A stretch of 64,000 nucleotides of DNA from Thermococcus eurythermalis. GTDB lineage: Archaea; Methanobacteriota_B; Thermococci; Thermococcales; Thermococcaceae. The stretch is from positions 1,364,001-1,428,000 of the forward strand of contig NZ_CP008887.1 in assembly GCF_000769655.1 (NCBI RefSeq), given 5' to 3'. The notes beneath the pieces are model-generated. The model was not told the origin of the DNA, did no database searches, and was given only the letters and a program-made list of their open reading frames with translations. The translations under genes were made by a program, and so were the position numbers. Of the stretch, positions 6,976 through 14,270 are shown piece after piece (within the stretch, counting starts at the first letter, position 1; every line of letters starts with the position of its first letter).

Positions 6976-7281
6976 ATGGCCGTCAGCGTGAGGAACTCGG
7001 AAGGTGTTAAGCTACTCATAGAAGAAGTCGCCAAGGCCGTTGGAGTCTCCCCCAGGGAACTTATTGAGTACTACGAATGGAAGGCCAACCTGGAGAAGCT
7101 CAAAAAGGCCAGGACAAAGAAGATGACAAAGGAGGAAGCCAGAAAAATCATCGAGGAGTGGGGTAAGAAGGAACCCCTCATGAGTGAAGAGGACGCAATT
7201 AAACTGTACTACGAGGCCAGGGAGGAGATAAAGAAATGGGAGCAAATAGAAAGAAGGCTAAAGAAACTCGGCCTCGAATAG
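6976..7281 (+). CDS. putative antitoxin of PIN-type module 2
   Basis: This is a 101-residue charged helical protein with an AAGGTGTG ribosome site. The N-terminal stretch (GVKLLIEEVAKAVGVSPREL) could be a short DNA-binding or dimerisation helix pair. The C-terminal helix ends IERRLKKLGLE, close to the end of the module 1 antitoxin. It overlaps the downstream PIN gene by 46 bases, so the two are co-translated. The antitoxin role is inferred from order and from resemblance to module 1. Confidence 0.6.
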   Translation: MAVSVRNSEGVKLLIEEVAKAVGVSPRELIEYYEWKANLEKLKKARTKKMTKEEARKIIEEWGKKEPLMSEEDAIKLYYEAREEIKKWEQIERRLKKLGLE

Positions 7282-7742
7282 TCATTGATACCTCGGTTTT
7301 AATCGCCGCACTTCTTTCTCCGAAGGGATATGCCTTCGAGGTAATAAGCCTTCTCGCAGAACGGAAAGTTCAACACTACTACTCAAGCTCAACTAAGAGC
7401 GAGTACTACCGAGTCACAACCTATCCCAAAGTTGTCAAACGAATTCCTCCTGCAGTCTCAAGGATAAGAATTGATGCCGTTCTGGCAATGTCTACGAGAG
7501 TGACAATAAAGCGCTCCTTCCAAAACTCAAAGGCTCTTCTTGAGAAGGTTCGGGATCCGAAAGACATTCCGTTCCTCGATGTGGCCTACAATTCAAAAGC
7601 TGAGTTCCTGATAACCTACGATCGAAAACACCTGCTGAAAATCCGCGACAGGAACAAGAAATTCAAGTTGAACGGCCACGAATTCTACATCCTGACTCCT
7701 GAGGAGTTCATCAGGCTGTATAAGAAGAGGAGGAAAACCTAA
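7236..7742 (+). CDS. PIN-domain toxin, COG1569/TIGR00305-like (module 2)
   Basis: The 168-residue PIN protein has IVIDTSVLIAALLSPKG at about residues 15-31 and the late motif DPKDIPFLDVAYNSKAEFLI with the further acidic residues, followed by TYDRKHLL. It is the paralogue of the toxin at 1217, with the same domain order and length. The start codon lies inside the antitoxin gene. The 3' end overlaps the convergent integrase by four bases, so the module is the last plus-strand unit of the provirus. Confidence 0.8.
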   Translation: MGANRKKAKETRPRIVIDTSVLIAALLSPKGYAFEVISLLAERKVQHYYSSSTKSEYYRVTTYPKVVKRIPPAVSRIRIDAVLAMSTRVTIKRSFQNSKALLEKVRDPKDIPFLDVAYNSKAEFLITYDRKHLLKIRDRNKKFKLNGHEFYILTPEEFIRLYKKRRKT

Positions 7743-8785
7743 AGCTCCAAGATTCCCAGCTCTTCTTTTAACTTATCCACCATGTAATAATAGATCCTCA
7801 CCGCATTCTGCACGTTCCAGCGGTAGTTCCTGCCACCGACGTTCTTGGGAGCTCTACCCTGAAGGAACTCGATGAGATGCCAGGCGTCGGCCGGCGGGTT
7901 CGGAACCGTGCTCATCACGTTGTCGTTCATGAAGTTCTGGAAGAACTTCCTGAAAAGTGCGAGATCCTTATGCCGCTCCGGGTGCTTCAGCATGGTTCTC
8001 TTATAGGTGTTGTCCTTCCTCAGCTTGTAGCCAGATGCCTTGAACTTCTTGAGGTCCTCGACCAGCTCAATAGGGAAGACGGCTATGTAACCCCTCTTAG
8101 TCTGGTGCTTCCTATGAGGCAGTTTTACCCTTTCCATATCATATACCGCAATTTTTGTTTTCCATTCCTCTGGCAGGCCGAAGGCCTTGAAGGTATCATC
8201 AATCACCCTCGGGTCAAACTGGTTCATCAGCTCTCTGACTTCATCAGCGCGAAGGCCAGTGAAGGCCAAGAGCTTGAGGTAAAGCTTGCGCGCGTGAATA
8301 ATCTCAGGCGTTGAACCCTTCACGTCCTTGATAATCTCCCTAATATCCTCGGCGCTGATAACCTTAGCCGACTCAGGCCTGGCCTTGGTTTTTATGTTCG
8401 GGATAACTGCCTTGAAGTCAATGGCCTCACTCTTCCGTATCCTGCCGGTGGAAACGAGGAAGTTGATGTAACTCCTGATCGCCAGGTAAGCCTTTCTATC
8501 CGGGGTGCCTGCCGAGGTCGGTGGAATTGACTCAACAACCCTCCTCAGCTCTTCGGGAGTATTTGCCTTCTTTCCCCAGAGGTATTTGTTGAGTTTGTTA
8601 ATGTAGTCCCTTGCCAGAGAAGGAGACTCCCTTTGTATCCATTTGGCGTATTCTTCACGGTCACGACCATAATGGATCTTGGCTGTGGAGTCAATCAAAG
8701 CCTTTCCTGTAAAAACGTCTTGGGTCTCTGGCTCGCTTTTTGTCGTTGCGTCAAGGAGAGGCCTTCTTTCCTCAAAATCCGTCAT
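7739..8785 (-). CDS. int: tyrosine-family site-specific integrase
   Basis: The 348-residue recombinase catalyses provirus integration and excision. Residues 173-185 (AFTGLRADEVREL) carry the first catalytic Arg (R179). A Lys lies in KHQTKRGYIAVFP (about 227-237), the HxxR-equivalent is HLIEFLQGR (H303, R309-311 region), and the nucleophilic Tyr lies in NAVRIYYYMVDKL near 332-334. Residues 40-130 form the SAM-like core-binding domain. The start ATG at 8783-8785 is placed inside the anticodon-loop end of a tRNA-Ser fragment, so the host tRNA promoter faces this gene. The reading frame is also open upstream through the tRNA half. Confidence 0.9.
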   Translation of the reverse strand: MTDFEERRPLLDATTKSEPETQDVFTGKALIDSTAKIHYGRDREEYAKWIQRESPSLARDYINKLNKYLWGKKANTPEELRRVVESIPPTSAGTPDRKAYLAIRSYINFLVSTGRIRKSEAIDFKAVIPNIKTKARPESAKVISAEDIREIIKDVKGSTPEIIHARKLYLKLLAFTGLRADEVRELMNQFDPRVIDDTFKAFGLPEEWKTKIAVYDMERVKLPHRKHQTKRGYIAVFPIELVEDLKKFKASGYKLRKDNTYKRTMLKHPERHKDLALFRKFFQNFMNDNVMSTVPNPPADAWHLIEFLQGRAPKNVGGRNYRWNVQNAVRIYYYMVDKLKEELGILEL

Positions 8786-8823
8786 CTCGAGTCCCGCGCC
8801 TTCCCAGGCTAGGCTACCCCGGC
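8784..8823 (-). tRNA. 5' half of tRNA-Ser(CGA), provirus attachment junction
   Basis: On the minus strand GCCGGGGTAGCCTAGCCTGG starts a tRNA: acceptor 5' strand GCCGGGG, D arm, then the anticodon strand CGGGACTCGAGAT. Position 33 is T and the anticodon reads CGA (Ser). The tRNA stops there and integrase sequence follows. No 3' half is present in the window, so a complete or complementary half is expected at the other provirus end. The class is inferred from 5'-half sequence only. Confidence 0.75.
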
Positions 8824-8846
8824 GCGGTCTTTGGTTTGCTTCTCGG

Positions 8847-8856
8847 TTTTATAAAT
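8847..8856 (-). promoter_or_regulatory. tRNA promoter now facing the integrase
   Basis: The minus strand carries GATTTATAAAA about 28 bases upstream of the tRNA-Ser start, the normal distance for an archaeal TATA box. With the tRNA interrupted, its transcript would run straight into the integrase frame. Confidence 0.6.
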
Positions 8857-8911
8857 CTTTCCGCGAAAAATTTATTAACCCAAATTAATTAAAATGCCAA
8901 CGGTTGCAAAG

Positions 8912-8919
8912 GTTTAAAT
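8912..8919 (+). promoter_or_regulatory. TATA box of the CBS/HPF-like gene
   Basis: GTTTAAAT lies 41-48 bases upstream of ATG 8960, with GGAGGTGA at 8947-8954 as the ribosome site. Transcription would start near 8940. A second AT-rich run (ATATATAA, 8934-8941) is too close to the start codon to serve as the TATA box. Confidence 0.45.
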
Positions 8920-8959
8920 CCTAGAAGAACCAAATATATAATTGCAGGAGGTGACAGCA

Positions 8960-10135
8960 ATGGTCGGAATTCCGGTTCAGGAAGTAATGACGGACAGGTT
9001 CCAGAAGATCGACATCGACGCCCCGCTTTCTGAGGCAATAGGAATCTTCGAGAAGGAAGACCCCGACCTCATTCTGGTGTTTGATGGAAACCTGTACAAG
9101 GGTGTCCTCACCCAGGACCTAATCATTCGCTCCCACCTCAAGTGGGACCCGACGAAAGCTAAGGTTAGGGACGTTTACAAGCCGGCCCCTGTTATAAAGC
9201 CTGATGAAGACCTCAGCAAGGCCGCCAAGCTCATGATTGAGGTTGACCTTCGCTCCCTCCCCGTTGGGGAGAGCAAAGCTGAAATCATCGGCGTTATAAA
9301 CGATATAGCCGTCCTTGAAAGGGTCGCCGAGACCGAGTTCGGTAAGAAGCTTGTTGAGGAGTTCATGACTAAGGACGTCATAACCCTCAAGCCCGACGAC
9401 ACCGTCGCCAAGGCCCTTGCGACCATGCGCGACCACGCCATATCAAGGATTCCTGTGGTCAACGACGAGGGCAGGCTTGAGGGCCTCGTAACCCTGCACG
9501 ACCTCATCATAAGGTTCATCAAGCCCCGCTTCAAGGCCCAGTACGGCGAGGTCGCGGGTGAGAAGATACCGCCCTTCAGCATGCCGCTCCGCGACGTCAT
9601 GATCAGGGGCGTCATAACCATACTGCCGGACGCGAAGGTCAGGGAAGCAGTGGCAACGATGAAGGACAACGACATAGACGGTCTCGTGGTCGTCAACGAA
9701 GACAACAAGGTCGTTGGAGTCCTCACGGTGAAGGACCTGCTCCTGCCGATTTCAAAGATGACCGAGAAGGAGGCGAAGTTCTACCTCCAGCTCGGCGGTG
9801 ACGCTTCGATACTCAGCGACTTCACGAGGGAGAGGATAATCAGCGACATAAAGCGCTTCGTCGAGGGCTATGAAGACCTCCTGGGCCAGGAGGGCATAAT
9901 CTACCTCTACATCAGGCGCTTCCCCGAGAAGTTCAGGGGGGTCCACCTCTACCAGGCAAGGATGAGGGTCGTCACCGACAGGGGCGTCTTCGTGGCGACG
10001 GGAGAGACCTGGGGTGCTATCCAGGCAGTCCACGACGCCCTCAGGGCCATCGAGAGGCAGCTCCTCCAGAAGGCAGAGCTTGAAAAAGACCTCAGGTACG
10101 CCAAAAGGTTTATGGAGAAGCTGGGTCTCAGCTGA
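8960..10135 (+). CDS. four-CBS-domain protein with C-terminal HPF/YfiA-like domain
   Basis: ATG 8960 is chosen over an in-frame TTG at 8942 because the GGAGGTGA site lies between them. The 391-residue protein has four CBS motifs (VMTDRFQKIDIDAPLSEAI; VRDVYKPAPVIKPDEDLSKA; FMTKDVITLKPDDTVAKAL; VMIRGVITILPDAKVREAV), which usually bind adenine nucleotides. Residues from about 305 form a different domain: strand IIYLYIRRF, strand YQARMRVVTDRG, strand VFVATGE, then helix AIQAVHDALRAIERQL. This is the order and spacing of ribosome hibernation factor HPF/YfiA. I infer a nucleotide-sensing ribosome-binding protein. It overlaps the convergent downstream gene. Confidence 0.8.
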   Translation: MVGIPVQEVMTDRFQKIDIDAPLSEAIGIFEKEDPDLILVFDGNLYKGVLTQDLIIRSHLKWDPTKAKVRDVYKPAPVIKPDEDLSKAAKLMIEVDLRSLPVGESKAEIIGVINDIAVLERVAETEFGKKLVEEFMTKDVITLKPDDTVAKALATMRDHAISRIPVVNDEGRLEGLVTLHDLIIRFIKPRFKAQYGEVAGEKIPPFSMPLRDVMIRGVITILPDAKVREAVATMKDNDIDGLVVVNEDNKVVGVLTVKDLLLPISKMTEKEAKFYLQLGGDASILSDFTRERIISDIKRFVEGYEDLLGQEGIIYLYIRRFPEKFRGVHLYQARMRVVTDRGVFVATGETWGAIQAVHDALRAIERQLLQKAELEKDLRYAKRFMEKLGLS

Positions 10136-11243
10136 ACTCTCTGAACTCCCTCTCGATTATTTTTCTCTGCTTTTCGTTCAGGGTCTCGGGGTTCAGGACG
10201 AGTACCATTGTACCACCTTCTGCCAGAACCCGGTCCTTTATGTTCAGCAGGAATTTAACCGCCTTCTCAAAACCGTTCTCAAGCATCAGGTACTCAAAGG
10301 CCTCGATGTACACTGTCTTATACCCCTGGGCCAGTGCCTGGGCAATAAGGTCCGTAAGGATGTCTATTTTTGTTGGAGCCATCGCATAAATCTGGGGTCT
10401 TTCCTCCAGCTTGCCTTCTTTTGCTCTGGTAATCCAGAAGACCAAGGCTTCTGGGTTGAGCGAGCTCTTGAGGGTTCTGAGGTCTTCCCTTGTTATGACG
10501 ACGGTTCCGGGCCTCGACCACAGGTCTCCGAGGACTTTAAAGGCCTCCTCCCTGGACGAGAAAAAGAAAACCCCCTTCTCCGCGGGGGGCTCTCCGTCCA
10601 TGCTGGGGGGAACAACCGAGTAGAACACGAACTTAACCGCTCCAACAGCCGCCATGAACCGGGATATTGCCCCAAGGAAAAACCCTATGGGGGCAAACCA
10701 ATCTACGAACCTCGTTACTGGATATGTAATGTTGAGGACACCGAGAAGCAATAGGCCCGCGGAGAACATCATCTCCACAACGCTCTTGTAAATGACGTGA
10801 TGATATAAGACCAAGGCCAGGTACACGAGGGAGCCGCCAAAGACCAGTGAGGGCAGGAGTAACCGCTGGGTGGGAGTCTTGAGGACGTTAGTTGCCACGA
10901 GAAAAATCCACACATATACGATAACGGGTAAAAAAGACATATAGACCGTGTGCTTGAACGTTATCTGGCCGTATTTCAGGTGTAATGCTGCCAATATCGC
11001 CAGGACTCCAACGGCAAAATTTGGGATAATTGATGCGATGTCATAAACCTGTGGGGGAATAGTGATTCCAAAAGTTGATAAAATATAATTTTCAATATCA
11101 AGAGCTCCAATGAAAAGGGCGGCACTTAAGAAGACCCAGCCGTTTTCCTTGGTTTTGTATGCCTTGTAAGTGACCGCTATGAAGAGGACCCACCTCGAAA
11201 TAAAGTTGAGGTAGGGTATGAGGTTGCTTCCCGGAATGCTCAT
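10128..11243 (-). CDS. multi-TM protein with C-terminal DUF835 domain
   Basis: This is a 371-residue membrane protein with about seven hydrophobic segments in residues 1-215 (for example IPNFAVGVLAILAALHL). A soluble C-terminal domain at about 225-371 contains VITREDLRTLKSSL, TDLIAQALAQGYKTVYIEAF and GGTMVLVLNPETL, the pattern of DUF835, which is common in Thermococcales and distantly RecA/KaiC-like without a Walker A. Function is unknown; a signalling role is often guessed. Its ATG overlaps the stop of the upstream nucleotidyltransferase, so it is the last gene of a three-gene operon. Confidence 0.75.
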   Translation of the reverse strand: MSIPGSNLIPYLNFISRWVLFIAVTYKAYKTKENGWVFLSAALFIGALDIENYILSTFGITIPPQVYDIASIIPNFAVGVLAILAALHLKYGQITFKHTVYMSFLPVIVYVWIFLVATNVLKTPTQRLLLPSLVFGGSLVYLALVLYHHVIYKSVVEMMFSAGLLLLGVLNITYPVTRFVDWFAPIGFFLGAISRFMAAVGAVKFVFYSVVPPSMDGEPPAEKGVFFFSSREEAFKVLGDLWSRPGTVVITREDLRTLKSSLNPEALVFWITRAKEGKLEERPQIYAMAPTKIDILTDLIAQALAQGYKTVYIEAFEYLMLENGFEKAVKFLLNIKDRVLAEGGTMVLVLNPETLNEKQRKIIEREFREFS

Positions 11244-12496
11244 TTCTCCATCACCAACTTCTCCTGCCTCACTACCACGAGGCTGTTTGGCGGGACGTTG
11301 CGGTCAAGGATAACACCCGGCCCTATAAAAGAGTTGCTCCCAATCTTCCTGCCCGGATAGATGCTGACGTTGATACCAACCTTTACGTTGTGCCCGATTA
11401 TCGCCCCGAGCTTGTGTCTGCCGCTGTCCTCGAGCTTGCCCTTAACCTCGACCTTCACATTGCCCCTGTCGTGCCTTAAATTAGCGGTTATCGTCCCTGC
11501 ACCGAGGTTGGTGTTCTCACCTATTATCGAGTCGCCAACGTAGTTGAGGTGGGGAGCGTTGCTATTGTCCATTATGATGGAGTTCTTGACTTCAACCGCG
11601 TTGCCGATGTGGCAGTTGTCGCCAATGCTCGTGTAGGGCCTTATGAAGCAGTTCGGCCCTATCCTGGAGTTCCTGCCAATCTTCACCGGCCCGATTATAT
11701 ATGCCCCGCCCCTCACAACAGTCCCCTCACCGATTTCAACCGGCGGGACTATCGTTGCTCCTTCCTCGACGGTGCCCCTTATCTCGTGCCTGAGCTTGTT
11801 CTTCAGCAGGTACTCGTTCAGCTCCAGCAGGTTCCAGGGCCTCCCGATGTCGTTCCAGTAGCCGTCGTAGGGAACGGCTATGACTTTCAGCCCGGAGTCA
11901 ATCATCAGGTTTATTGTGTCGGTTATCTCATACTCGCCCCTCTCACTTACTCCCGTCTTCTCAATGAACTTAAAGACACTCGAGCGGAAGGCGTAGATGC
12001 CGAGGTTGGCGTAGCCGGCCACTTTTCCAGGCTTCTCCGCTATCCGCATGACCTTCGGCCCTTCAACCTCCACCTTGCCGAAGTGGCTCAGGTCATCGAA
12101 GTGCTTGACGACCATCGCGGCGTCGGCCCTCTCCCTCCTGAACGCCGAGACGAGTTCCTTGACGGCCTCTTCCTCAAAGTAGATGTCACCGTTGGCCACT
12201 ATGAACTCGTCCTCCACGCTCTCCCTCGCGCTCTCTATGGCCTTCGCCGTTCCTTCACCCGGCAGCTGCTCGACGTAGGTCACAGGCTTGCCCCTAAACT
12301 CGTCTCCAATGGTGCCGATAATCTTCTCCTTCTGGTATCTGACCACAATCACGAACTCATCAACGAACGGATATAGGTTTTCCATAACGTACTCGATTAT
12401 CGGCCTGTTGGCGACCTTAAGGACGACCTTCGGCCTGTCGTCCGTTAGCGGGCGCAGTCTTTCACCCTTTCCAGCGGCGAGGATTACACCCTTCAA
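11240..12496 (-). CDS. bifunctional sugar-1-phosphate nucleotidylyltransferase/acetyltransferase
   Basis: TTG is the start, fixed by GAGGTGATAGT immediately upstream and by the four-base overlap with the preceding gene. The 418-residue GlmU-like enzyme has an N-terminal Rossmann nucleotidyltransferase (MKGVILAAGKGERLRPLTDD, then Lys in RPKVVLKVANRPI, and Asp in VANGDIYF). A C-terminal left-handed beta helix of hexapeptide repeats follows from about residue 235 (EIGEGTVVRGGAYIIGPVKI). It makes UDP-GlcNAc or a related NDP-sugar for surface glycans. Which sugar it uses cannot be read from the sequence. Confidence 0.9.
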   Translation of the reverse strand: MKGVILAAGKGERLRPLTDDRPKVVLKVANRPIIEYVMENLYPFVDEFVIVVRYQKEKIIGTIGDEFRGKPVTYVEQLPGEGTAKAIESARESVEDEFIVANGDIYFEEEAVKELVSAFRRERADAAMVVKHFDDLSHFGKVEVEGPKVMRIAEKPGKVAGYANLGIYAFRSSVFKFIEKTGVSERGEYEITDTINLMIDSGLKVIAVPYDGYWNDIGRPWNLLELNEYLLKNKLRHEIRGTVEEGATIVPPVEIGEGTVVRGGAYIIGPVKIGRNSRIGPNCFIRPYTSIGDNCHIGNAVEVKNSIIMDNSNAPHLNYVGDSIIGENTNLGAGTITANLRHDRGNVKVEVKGKLEDSGRHKLGAIIGHNVKVGINVSIYPGRKIGSNSFIGPGVILDRNVPPNSLVVVRQEKLVMEK

Positions 12497-13275
12497 ACTA
12501 TCACCTCCAGAGCAAAGACGATTATAGGCACAATTCCGAAAGCAGTAAGGGCGAGTCTGGCCCTTTTCTCAGCTAGGGACTCAAGGAGATAAATAAGCAC
12601 AAGGCTCACAAAGAATGCAGAGGCAAAGGCAGTGAAGGGAATCCACACTGGGCCCTCCGGCTCCCAGCTTCCGAACTGAAGGAGACGTAGGATAAAGTAC
12701 GCCGGCGCCACCATAAAGCTCCACTGGAGGGCCTTTCTGGCACTATAGCCTGGCAGGAGGAGTGCGAGGGTTATAGCGCCGGTTCTCGTGAGTGGGCCCA
12801 GGAGGGCAACACCCTGGAGGACTCCCGCTGAGAGTGAGTCAAGTATGCTCGGCTCTTCGGACAGCTTTCCGTCGAGTTCACGGATCGGGTTTCTCCTGGG
12901 GGTGGCCAGTGAAAGGAGGACTATGAGGGCACCAATAAGGGCGTTGACTGCCGAAGAGATTTTGGCTGAAAGGCCCCAGGAGAACTTGGAGAGGGGGAGC
13001 CCGATAAGGGCAGTAAACAGGGTCGCAAAGAAGACGTATTTGAGCTCTGCTTCATAGATTCCCTTCATAGCCTCGATGAGAAGCCTTGAAAACTTTTCTC
13101 TATAATGGAAGAAGACGGCGAAAGTTACACCCAAATAGGCTGGAACAAGGAATGATTGGTAGTTCCCAACGAGGACAGAAGCAACATCCCCCTCCGGGCT
13201 CAGGGGAAACCAGGACGTCAGCGCGAATATTAGCCCGGAGAGGAGTGCTTCAACCAGTGTGCCCATAGTTATCAC
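12493..13275 (-). CDS. UppP/BacA-like membrane phosphatase homologue
   Basis: The 260-residue protein has about seven TM segments. The two family loops are present in altered form: EGLTEFLPVSSTGH of bacterial UppP is replaced by LTSWFPLSPEGDVASVL (about 19-35), and the PGxSRSG loop by GPLTRTGAITLALLLPGYSA (about 160-180). It could hydrolyse dolichyl/polyprenyl pyrophosphate; the replaced residues make activity uncertain. The GTG start at 13275 is nine bases before an alternative ATG (13266). It leads an operon with an NDP-sugar enzyme, which fits lipid-linked glycan work. Confidence 0.75.
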   Translation of the reverse strand: MITMGTLVEALLSGLIFALTSWFPLSPEGDVASVLVGNYQSFLVPAYLGVTFAVFFHYREKFSRLLIEAMKGIYEAELKYVFFATLFTALIGLPLSKFSWGLSAKISSAVNALIGALIVLLSLATPRRNPIRELDGKLSEEPSILDSLSAGVLQGVALLGPLTRTGAITLALLLPGYSARKALQWSFMVAPAYFILRLLQFGSWEPEGPVWIPFTAFASAFFVSLVLIYLLESLAEKRARLALTAFGIVPIIVFALEVIV

Positions 13276-13329
13276 AGCATTTATTTACGGCCCGGAAAAG
13301 ATAAACTTTTCGAGGTGGGGGTGGTTTAT

Positions 13330-14139
13330 GTGAAGGTCACCATACTGTATGAAAACCACTCGGGCTTCATAAAGGGCCTCTTGGGTGGGCACGGTTTTTC
13401 AGCACTTGTGGAAAGTAATGGCATAAAGGTGCTCGTCGATACTGGGACAGATGGAGGGGTTCTCCTCAACAATATGGAAGCCCTGGGAGTCGAACCCGAC
13501 TCGATAGACTACCTCTTCATAACGCACGGCCACTACGACCACACCGGCGGCCTGAAGGCGCTCCTCGAAGCCCGCTCGAAACCGCTAAAGGTAATCGCCC
13601 ACCCTGGAATCTTCCAGAGAAGAATCGCGCTGAAGCCCAAGAGGCGTGAAATAGGGATTCCCTTCACGAGAGAGGAGCTCGAGGGGCTGGGTGCCGAGTT
13701 TATCCTGGGGACGGATCCCTTTGAGTTCGCCAGAGGGTTCATGAGCTCCGGCGAGGTTGAGCGGGCCACATGGGACAGAGCTGTCGGATACCTCCCCGAT
13801 GGGACGAAAGACCCCGTTAAAGACGACATTGCCCTGGTTGTAGACCTCGGCGATTCCGTTGCCGTGGTAACTGGCTGTGGGCATTCTGGCGTTATCAACA
13901 TAGTAAGGCACGCCGAGAACGTTAGTGGAAAGCCGGTTAAGGTTCTGCTCGGGGGACTGCACCTCGCCGGTGCAAAGGAGGAGCTCCTTGAGGACGTGGC
14001 CAATAACATCAGCGCAAAGCTTTACGCCGGCCACTGCACGGGGCTTGAGAGCTTCGCCTACCTAAGGTGCAGGCTGGGAGAAAGAGTGGAGCCGCTGCAC
14101 GTGGGGAAGGTGATAGAGCTTCAGGCTGTGTCTTTGTAG
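13330..14139 (+). CDS. metallo-beta-lactamase-fold hydrolase, COG1237 type
   Basis: GTG 13330 follows CGAGGTGGG. Upstream in-frame GTGs at 13315 and 13321 lie within or against that site. The 269-residue protein has the metal motif HGHYDHTGG (about 71-79), a later CGHSG (about 179), a GGLHL strand and a final GHC. This matches the COG1237 family, which includes an enzyme annotated as a dihydropterin-methyl-ribofuranosylaminobenzene phosphate synthase; the true substrate is unknown. It is divergent from the UppP-like operon with a 54-base intergenic region. Confidence 0.85.
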   Translation: MKVTILYENHSGFIKGLLGGHGFSALVESNGIKVLVDTGTDGGVLLNNMEALGVEPDSIDYLFITHGHYDHTGGLKALLEARSKPLKVIAHPGIFQRRIALKPKRREIGIPFTREELEGLGAEFILGTDPFEFARGFMSSGEVERATWDRAVGYLPDGTKDPVKDDIALVVDLGDSVAVVTGCGHSGVINIVRHAENVSGKPVKVLLGGLHLAGAKEELLEDVANNISAKLYAGHCTGLESFAYLRCRLGERVEPLHVGKVIELQAVSL

Positions 14140-14270
14140 TTCGCTAAAAATGATAACTCACTCGGAATTCCTCAGCTTCAGTCATCGCCTGCTCATAGCC
14201 AGCTCGGATTAAATACCTTTTTAAATCCCATCTCCAACCTTTTCTCCGCGAGACGAAGGGAGGTGTGAGA

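Larger units (their letters stand above)
1..8823. mobile_element. integrated provirus, TKV4/MVV-like (right end; left end outside window)
   Basis: The block runs from the window edge to a tRNA-Ser half-gene at 8784-8823. It contains a packaging-type ATPase, a beta-rich major capsid candidate, many short membrane or coiled-coil genes joined by ATGA/GTGA overlaps, two PIN toxin-antitoxin modules and a tyrosine integrase at the very end. Known background: TKV4 of Thermococcus kodakarensis and MVV of Methanococcus voltae are proviruses with an integrase, an A32-like ATPase and a double-jelly-roll capsid protein. The gene set here fits that type; identity with TKV4 is not claimed. Nothing resembling a polymerase is visible, so any replication genes would lie left of the window. 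Housekeeping genes begin immediately beyond 8823. Confidence 0.85.

Noticed and set aside
14140-14270. possible C/D box small RNA before NOG1
   Set aside because: A partial C-like box is visible on one strand but no properly spaced D box, so it cannot be claimed.
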